From NCBI GenBank assembly GCA_019914945.1, contig CM034103.1, forward strand, positions 6,138,001 through 6,202,000: 64,000 nucleotides of DNA. The letters are read 5' to 3'. Shown one piece after another: positions 57,701 to 64,000 of this stretch. The notes beneath the pieces are model-generated. The model made no database searches. It was not told where the DNA came from and was given only the letters and a program-made list of their open reading frames with translations. Positions within the stretch are counted from its first letter, which is position 1, and each line of letters opens with the position of its first letter. The DNA is from Typha latifolia. Taxonomy: Eukaryota > Streptophyta > Magnoliopsida > Poales > Typhaceae. The translations under genes and the position numbers were made by a program.

Positions 57701-60496
57701 CAACCCAAATGTACATATAGGCATATGATAATTTTGTGAAATCAACTTCGTTATTGGCATAACATTATATCTCCGAATAGAGATATGATACTTTCTAATA
57801 AATATGCTTTATGAAGTTATAATACATTTAAATTTTGTAACTACATGCTTTTGATGGAATTTAAAAATTGGCTATTATTCTTTTATTAACTATAGATCAT
57901 TGGTCTAATCATGGCTATTAAATAGTTTGCAAGATAATTTTATTCTAGATAATTATCTCATTGTTGCAATTGTATTGATTAACGCGCTTGATAGACAAGT
58001 ATTTGGCCTGCTTTAGGAAGGTGGCATGCTAATTGCGACCAGTCATGGGCATGACCTTATGGTTATGTTAGGCTCATGGATGGACATTAAAAGAAGGGTT
58101 TAATGATTTTTACTTCCCAAGGACTTCCGATTTGAGGGCAAAAAGTCAGAATTTTGTTGGTAAAAGGAAAAGTCGGAAAAATTTAATTTTAAAAAACAAT
58201 ATGTGCTTTTTAGTTCCTTGATATCCTTGGTTTTCTTTTTCTTTTTTCTTTTCTTTTTGTCGTTTTTGGTCATTACTGTAAGAGATGGTAGTTCTCAATT
58301 GTATTTGTTTGAGAACATTGAGCTAAGGAGGTAGAAGCAACCGACCAACTTTTCCTGAGTAAACCATCATAGCCATTTATTCGTCCAGGACTATCTTATG
58401 TAGGAGACGATTTCCTTGGTGAACTATGTAGCATGGAGTTGGATAAAAGATATGAGCCTGTCATAATATAGATAAACTAATATAAGTTAAAAATGAAGAT
58501 ATGAAATATGAGGGACATAGTGTTTAGTCTGTTTATCCTGGCATGCCTTGTTAGTAGTCAACCAAAAATGGAAGGGACTTCAATTTATTCAATCTGAACA
58601 TTGATAGAAAAGTGTGCGAGTGATAGATGCAATAAAAGAGGAAATAAGGCCTCATTTGGTTTGAGACTTAAGTTCTGAACTCGATTAGTTAGTCTCATTT
58701 CTTATCCTTGATTTTTTGAAGAGTAAATTTGATTAGATATGAAAAAAATAGAAAAATGTTTAATTACTGAACTAGTTTAGGGGTCTCTGAACCAGTTCAG
58801 TGAGAGTTTCTAAACTCAAAGCAAACAAACAAGCCTAAGTGTCTATCGTGTATCTTAAGATCTCGTTTACTTTAGAAATAATATCATTTCTAGAATATGT
58901 ATTCCTCTTTGTTTTTATCAAAATGATATCTTTATTTCAAGGATAATTATTATTATATTTACTTGTATTCTGGAATAAGAGTGTAATAATTATTTTTGAT
59001 GTGATATAAAATAAAAAAATATATGAGAAAAATGTATTTATTTTTTATAAAATTATCATAATGTCATTTGATTTAATATAAAATAGGTTGATGGAATAGA
59101 TATCAACAATAAATTAGTAATTGGGTTAGTATGTGGTATAAGATGTAATTTTGATAAATAATGTGTTTATTTTAGAAGATTACTATGATATTTAGTTGTT
59201 ATTTTCGGAATAAGGAATTATTTTTCAGAATTAAAAAAAAAGTTATTCCTCAAGTGAACGGAGCTAAATGGCATACATGGTTAATGGTAAAAATTCAGTT
59301 TCCTTATATGATGCTATGTATAATGCATTGGCACGTATTTATGATTGGAAATTTTTGTTGATGTGTTCTAAGAACTTTAAGTTAAAGTAGGTCCTCAAGA
59401 AAATGTATATATGTCATAGTAGCTTGCTTTTCAAATTGATTCATTTCTAATATGATTTTCTTTCCGGAATCCGTGTATGTTCTTAATGGTTTTCTGATTT
59501 AGGACTTGTTAATACAAAAGCATTGGACTCTGCAGTCTCTCTGAGTGTTTGTGTCCTAACTATATATAAGGTTACTAAACCGGTTACATATTTACATACA
59601 ATCATATTGAAAACAGAGTAAAGACCTGCATTTCAGTGACCACAGAGCATTATAATAAAATGTTATCTGAGGTAGGTGCTTGACGTGTGCTGCTGGGTGG
59701 CGCATATGTAGCAGGTGTTTGCATAGATGCTTACATTCAAATATAGCAGAGTTAATATAATATAAACAAGTGGGGAAAAAAAGGCAGGTAGATTAATTAA
59801 AAGAAAAAAGAGTTGTGCACATTGAAGGATCTTTTCTCGTATTTTATTGTTACTTATAAAACTACAATCAAGCTCAAGTACCATTCAAGTTAATGCATCA
59901 AGTACATATTGATTTTTCTATGACAAGATATGAGAATAACAAAAAACACAGATGTAAACTAAGTGCATAAAAGTTAACCATCTGATAGAATAAATTCAAT
60001 AGTTGAGAGTCTAATGGAAACTGTTGTTCTATGTAACTCCATAATTGAAACTGTTGTTCTATGTAACTCCATGAGATATAACTTCTGTATGTTCTCTGTT
60101 TCCTATCTTTGCTTATTGTCCGCAGCCCAGAGGCTTCAGCTTGCCAGTGTATACAAAGGAGAAGCAGAGAAGGTTCTTCTGGTGAAGAAAGCTGAAGCAG
60201 AGGCAGAGGCAAAATATCTTGGTGGTGTTGGTGTGGCCAAGCAGCGCCAGGCAATCACCGATGGCTTAAAAGAGAACATCTTGAACTTCTCTCACAGTGT
60301 GTCTGGCACCACATCGAGGGAGGTCATGGATTTGATAATGGTCACACAGTACTTCGACACAATCAAAGAACTTGGCAATTCATCCAAGAATACCACTGTG
60401 TTCATCCCTCACGGCCCTGGTCATGTAAGGGATATTACTGACCAAATCCGTAATGGCATGATGGAAGCATCTAGCAGCAATCTGATAGATCAGTAA
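54706..60496 (+). CDS. Hypersensitive-induced response (HIR) protein, SPFH/prohibitin domain, five exons
   Basis: Exons 54706-54900, 56485-56605, 56683-56774, 57434-57530 and 60126-60496 join in frame to 291 residues (family usually about 285). Introns are GT...AG; the first donor GTCCCT is weak. The SPFH domain covers roughly residues 10-200 ([48 protein letters not shown]). A helical part E-A-E-A-E-A-K-Y-L and a conserved end [13 protein letters not shown] follow. The [12 protein letters not shown] start resembles the diverged HIR subgroup. HIR proteins oligomerise on plasma-membrane microdomains and associate with NLR immune receptors and the hypersensitive response. Residue 2 is Val, not the Gly needed for N-myristoylation; Cys9 and Cys11 remain as possible acylation sites. 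Confidence 0.95.
54901..56484 (+). other. HIR intron 1
   Basis: A 1.6-kb AT-rich intron with no bounded repeat or coding sequence recognised. Confidence 0.8.
58648..58835. mobile_element. Tourist/Harbinger-like MITE, target duplication TAA
   Basis: Ends GGCCTCATTTGGTTTG and CAAACAAACAAGCC are imperfect inverted repeats. TAA flanks both sides (58645-58647, 58836-58838). 188 bp, non-coding. Confidence 0.75.
58859..59264. mobile_element. Tourist/Harbinger-like MITE, target duplication TAA
   Basis: Ends GATCTCGTTTACTTTAGAAA and ATTCCTCAAGTGAACGGAGC are imperfect inverted repeats. TAA lies on both sides (58856-58858, 59265-59267). A related right-end fragment occurs at 22430-22518. Confidence 0.75.
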
Positions 60497-62797
60497 ATGT
60501 TTGTAGCTCTTCTTACATCAGTAAATGCTGCATTGGCTCATTCTCCTGAGCTTGTGATTTTCGAGATAATGTTTGTACTGGTGAGAAGTTGATGCTTGTT
60601 TGTGTGCTATACTTGCTTGGAAGACTTACTACGGGAACACTTGATACTGTATATATAATAATAATATAGTAAAGTTTCCTTCCATTCTCAAGATTCGAAG
60701 AATGTATTCTCTTTAGAGCTGAGGTGATTAAGGATGCTCAATGTATTTGTTCCAACAAAATATTGAGGTGATTAAGGATTTCTTATAAGTTTGAATTCTA
60801 ATATTTGCAGATATATTTTGTCATCAAACTATTTAGACCACAATTGCCTAAACAATGGATGCAAAAATAGATTAATTCGAAAATGAGTGTCTTTCCTAAG
60901 ATGCACAAAGAAGTTTAGTTAGAAAATAAGTATCTTTTTCTAAGATACACAAAGTTTAGCTAGAAAGATGAGACAGTTCTTATAACATATGACCTAGGGC
61001 AGCTCAGTAACCAAGCCATATATATTTGAAAAAAAAATGTCATCATCAATACTTTATTTTTAAATTATATTTAATAAATCATCGTTCTGGTCTAAACGAG
61101 AAGTTGGCTAGAAAATGAGGCTGTCATTTTTTTTTTTCTAGTTAATTAGAATTTATTAATCAGAAGGCATGGAGTCTAAAGTAATAACCCACGATTATAC
61201 CAACAGCATCTTGGCATAAAATGGATGTAAACTCAAGGATACATGAGTCATTCCAGAAAAAGGAGAAGAGGTTAATCTAGTGTGATTCGCTAATCAGTTG
61301 GCAGTAAAGTTAGTTTCTCTAAAAATATGTTTTAAGAGTGAAGTTGCTAAGCAAAGTAACTTTAAGTTGATGTATATCGTTCAGAATATTCCTTACATTC
61401 CAATCGCCACCTCCAATGGTTAAGAGAATGGGTGAGATGTTGAGAGTCAGGCTCAACAATCAAATTTTAAATTCTCAAAATTTTGGCACGCTTCAATACC
61501 TTCCGTAGAGCTCAAGCTTCGGCAAATAGGGGTGTTCACACAATTGACAAGATCACCACCTGCAAATAGAATGTCATAGTCAATATCTCGACTAGATCTA
61601 TTATTATATGGGTAGGGTATTCATGACGTAGAGGGAAGTAAATAACTATGAACGATTTATGATAAGTAACTCCTTTGTAATCTAAGGATAATATAAATAT
61701 AATGTGATGATACTAGTATTTTGATACGGTAGTATGTTCATGCGTTATTTATTAGCATTTATGCCTTACTGTTTCATGAGAACTAAATAAATGCTTTGCA
61801 CATTGTATGCGCATTAGCTATGATTATCATGTCATGTGTATTGAACATTACATCACGTACACGTATCACTAAATAGTTAGATCCAATTTCGACAATATCC
61901 TTGTACTCACTCAATTAGGGTTAGGGGCAGAGTGTTTATATATATATATATATATTTGTCCACGCCTGAGATTGTTAGTCATGGGAGGACAATTAGGTAA
62001 ATTGTATATCGGGTTTGAGCAGGCGTGTTTACTACGAAGTATGGAGGTTAGACACTTGCTGATTTTAAAATGATGATTGTGAGGGTTTATAGCTTTATTA
62101 GTACCCGATGATGTAGTGTTAGGATGTTTTTCTTAGCCGAGTTCCTTAGTCTGAAGCCACAAATATTATGTCATATATAGCGTTGCTAAGCATGTAGGAG
62201 CGACATTACTACTAGATGTCTATCCCTCCTTATTGATTAGGGGCTTTGTGAGGGCTTACGATACTAAATTTTTTCAATTTGCCAATCTAGCCTTATAGTT
62301 TAGAGAATATGTGTAGAAAACATCATGAATTAGATCTGAACTAACACCATTAGATTATTCGTTAAGTAGAAAGTTTTTATTTCTAAAATAACTAAAATTC
62401 TCTTATTTCTAAAATGACTAAAATACTCTTATTATGACTTGGTTGAGGATAATTATGTATAGTTAATTTAACCTAGATGTTTGGTTAAGTTTAACTAATA
62501 GATCTAATAACATGGTATTTTTTGCACATATTCACTAAATTATAGGGCTCAATTTGTAAATAGTAAAAATATAGGGTGTAAACCACACTTTCATTAAAAG
62601 ATAAGGTGTTATATGCAAATTTTGCATGATATTATTATTTACTATAATATGGAGGCTTTGGGGGAACATGTAATATTGCTAATTGCCATAAACTTGAGAC
62701 TCTCGGGAGAGTATGTTGCTATAAGTTATGAACTTATTTTATCGATGAATCCTTGTTATTAAATATTTAAGTTTAATATATTATCATTTAAGCATGA
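60497..62797. other. HIR 3' untranslated region and intergenic sequence
   Basis: The HIR 3' UTR probably runs to about 60690 (AT-rich end, no certain signal). Beyond it no gene is recognised. GAGGTGATTAAGGAT is repeated at about 60721 and 60765. An (AT)n run lies at 61938-61958. 61550-62250 has the texture of a decayed LTR but no ends could be set. Confidence 0.55.
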
Positions 62798-62806
62798 TTT
62801 ATATTA

Positions 62807-63171
62807 GGGTTAAATGTATTTTACTCTCATGTATTTATGCTCAAAATTATTTTACCTCATTGTACTTTAAAATATCTCAAACTAGTCCCTATACTTATGA
62901 CTAAAGTGAAACCTTAGGTTCTCCTTTAAACTTAACTGAATTGTGTCAAAATGATGAAAATATTTCTATCGTGTTTGTTTGAAAACACATGCATATTTTG
63001 ATATAATGCAGCAAAATTATCAAAATAGTCATGGTACTCGGTTAAATTTAATAGAAAAACTAACAATCTCACTTTAATTATAAATGCATAAATTGGTTTA
63101 AGACTTTTTAAAGTATAAGGGGATAAAGTGATTTTCAGAATAAGTAAAAGAGGGTAAAATGCATTTGACCC
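62807..63171. mobile_element. MULE-type MITE, 9-bp target duplication TTTATATTA
   Basis: Ends GGGTTAAATGTATTTTACTC and GGGTAAAATGCATTTGACCC are inverted repeats of about 20 bp. Perfect 9-bp direct repeats TTTATATTA lie at 62798-62806 and 63172-63180. A 9-bp duplication is typical of Mutator-like elements. 365 bp, non-coding. Confidence 0.88.
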
Positions 63172-63180
63172 TTTATATTA

Positions 63181-63599
63181 TTGTATTTTGTATCATACTA
63201 TTCTTATATTATAGAGGCGTATACATGCCAGGCTTTATGCTTACCACTATTTGGTGAAATATTTTTTCGTAATCGAGGTCATTGAGAAGCAGACGAAGAC
63301 TAGCTAGATTGTTATTTTAATTTAATATTTTAGTCATGTTGCCTCCGCGTAGGTATTTATCTTCTATCAGATATGTTGGGTACATATATTTTAGAGGCTT
63401 GTTGCGGCTTGTGATAAATTTGGATTTTTTGTTAAATTAATTTTGATTAATTTTGGCTTATTATTTTGAGCGTTTCTTCCATTTTCTAGGAGTAGGTATC
63501 TTAATTGGAGATCCAACGGTCAGAATTTATGATGGTATAATGGGAATGTAAACGAATTAAGAAGGATGACCGGTTCAATAGGTATTTATTTTAAAATAA
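63181..63599. other. Intergenic sequence
   Basis: AT-rich; no gene or bounded repeat recognised. Presumed upstream region of the possible gene start that follows. Confidence 0.5.
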
Positions 63600-63785
63600 A
63601 ATTTTAATGAACGGTTGGTTTCTCTGCTAAGTGTGTTTTTCGCTCTCCCTCCCATTCTCTCTCTCTCTCTCTCTCTCTGCTTTCGAAATCCTCTCTTTGC
63701 ATGTCGTTTTCTCTCCCATTTTCTTTCGATCTCAACCGAAGCCACGGCGCCGGTGCATCGTCGAAGCGGATCCCACAATATTCTG
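63600..63785 (+). other. Possible 5' leader exon of a gene running off the right edge
   Basis: A CT-rich stretch with (TC)n at 63657-63679 is followed by a GC-richer segment and a good donor (CTG followed by GTAAGG at 63786). This is a common build for a plant 5' UTR with a leader intron. The open frame here is short and unrecognised. Without the downstream sequence this stays a guess. Confidence 0.3.
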
Positions 63786-64000
63786 GTAAGGCTACTTTTT
63801 TGTGTTTTTAGACTTCTGAAAATTATCGACGAGTATTTGAGATCAAAACTTTTGATTATGTGTTGGCCAACTTCTCGTTGGCTTTCACACCATAAATCTG
63901 ATAAGGAGAGATATTTCTTTAGGTGTCATGCTAATTATTCTTTACCCCATACTCTGTTTTTAGTTTTCTCCCCAAATCAAGCATGCCACTATTAAAGTCA

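Larger units (their letters stand above)
57531..60125 (+). other. HIR intron 4
   Basis: A 2.6-kb intron with a GTAAGT donor and a CGCAG acceptor. It contains two adjacent Tourist-like MITEs (58648-58835 and 58859-59264). Just before the acceptor a short tandem repeat, GAAACTGTTGTTCTATGTAA, occurs twice (60015-60067). Confidence 0.85.

Overview
This window is nuclear DNA of a flowering plant. It holds four intron-bearing or organellar-RNA-type housekeeping genes in a background of nested retrotransposons. The GC-rich first exons and 5' ends followed by AT-rich later exons (HIR-like gene, PPR gene) suggest a monocot, but this is an inference and no species can be named. No prokaryotic, viral or organellar gene block is present.

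Layout. 1-4868: a very long solo LTR cut by the window edge, followed by the LINE reverse-transcriptase fragment it interrupted. 5306-20577 (+): a cornichon/ERV14-type cargo receptor gene of four coding exons. Its 12.4-kb second intron contains a hAT-type element (8-bp target duplication), a MITE and a young, internally deleted Ty3/gypsy element in antisense. 23531-28206 (-): a ten-exon ZFWD gene (two CCCH zinc fingers plus WD40 repeats), convergent with cornichon. 28554-45744: a nest of repeats built on one L1-type LINE. A solo LTR and a hAT element lie beside its 5' end. Inside it are a solo LTR, a two-LTR element and two 3-kb solo LTRs in opposite orientations. 48337-50016 (-): a single-exon PLS-type PPR protein ending in E/E+ motifs. 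51201-54417 (+): a third 3.2-kb solo LTR with a perfect 5-bp target duplication, ending 288 bp before the next gene. 54706-60496 (+): a five-exon HIR (SPFH/prohibitin-domain) gene with two Tourist-like MITEs in its last intron. 60497-64000: intergenic, with a MULE-type MITE (9-bp target duplication) and possibly the 5' end of another gene at the right edge.

The four host genes do not form a pathway: ER export (cornichon), RNA or protein-interaction scaffold (ZFWD), organelle RNA processing (PPR) and plasma-membrane microdomain/defence (HIR). What links the region is transposon history. One LTR family of about 3.1-3.2 kb (TGTAAC...GTTACA) occurs four times without any internal region, repeatedly inserted in LINEs and once between the divergent PPR and HIR genes. 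I found no evidence of an undescribed multi-gene system. The most unusual signals are a primer-binding-site motif carried inside the LTRs of one gypsy lineage, the fourfold nest in one LINE, a variable minisatellite and a hairpin inside the long LTRs, and a HIR protein without the glycine-2 expected for N-myristoylation. All boundaries and exon joins were read by eye; no search or alignment program was run.
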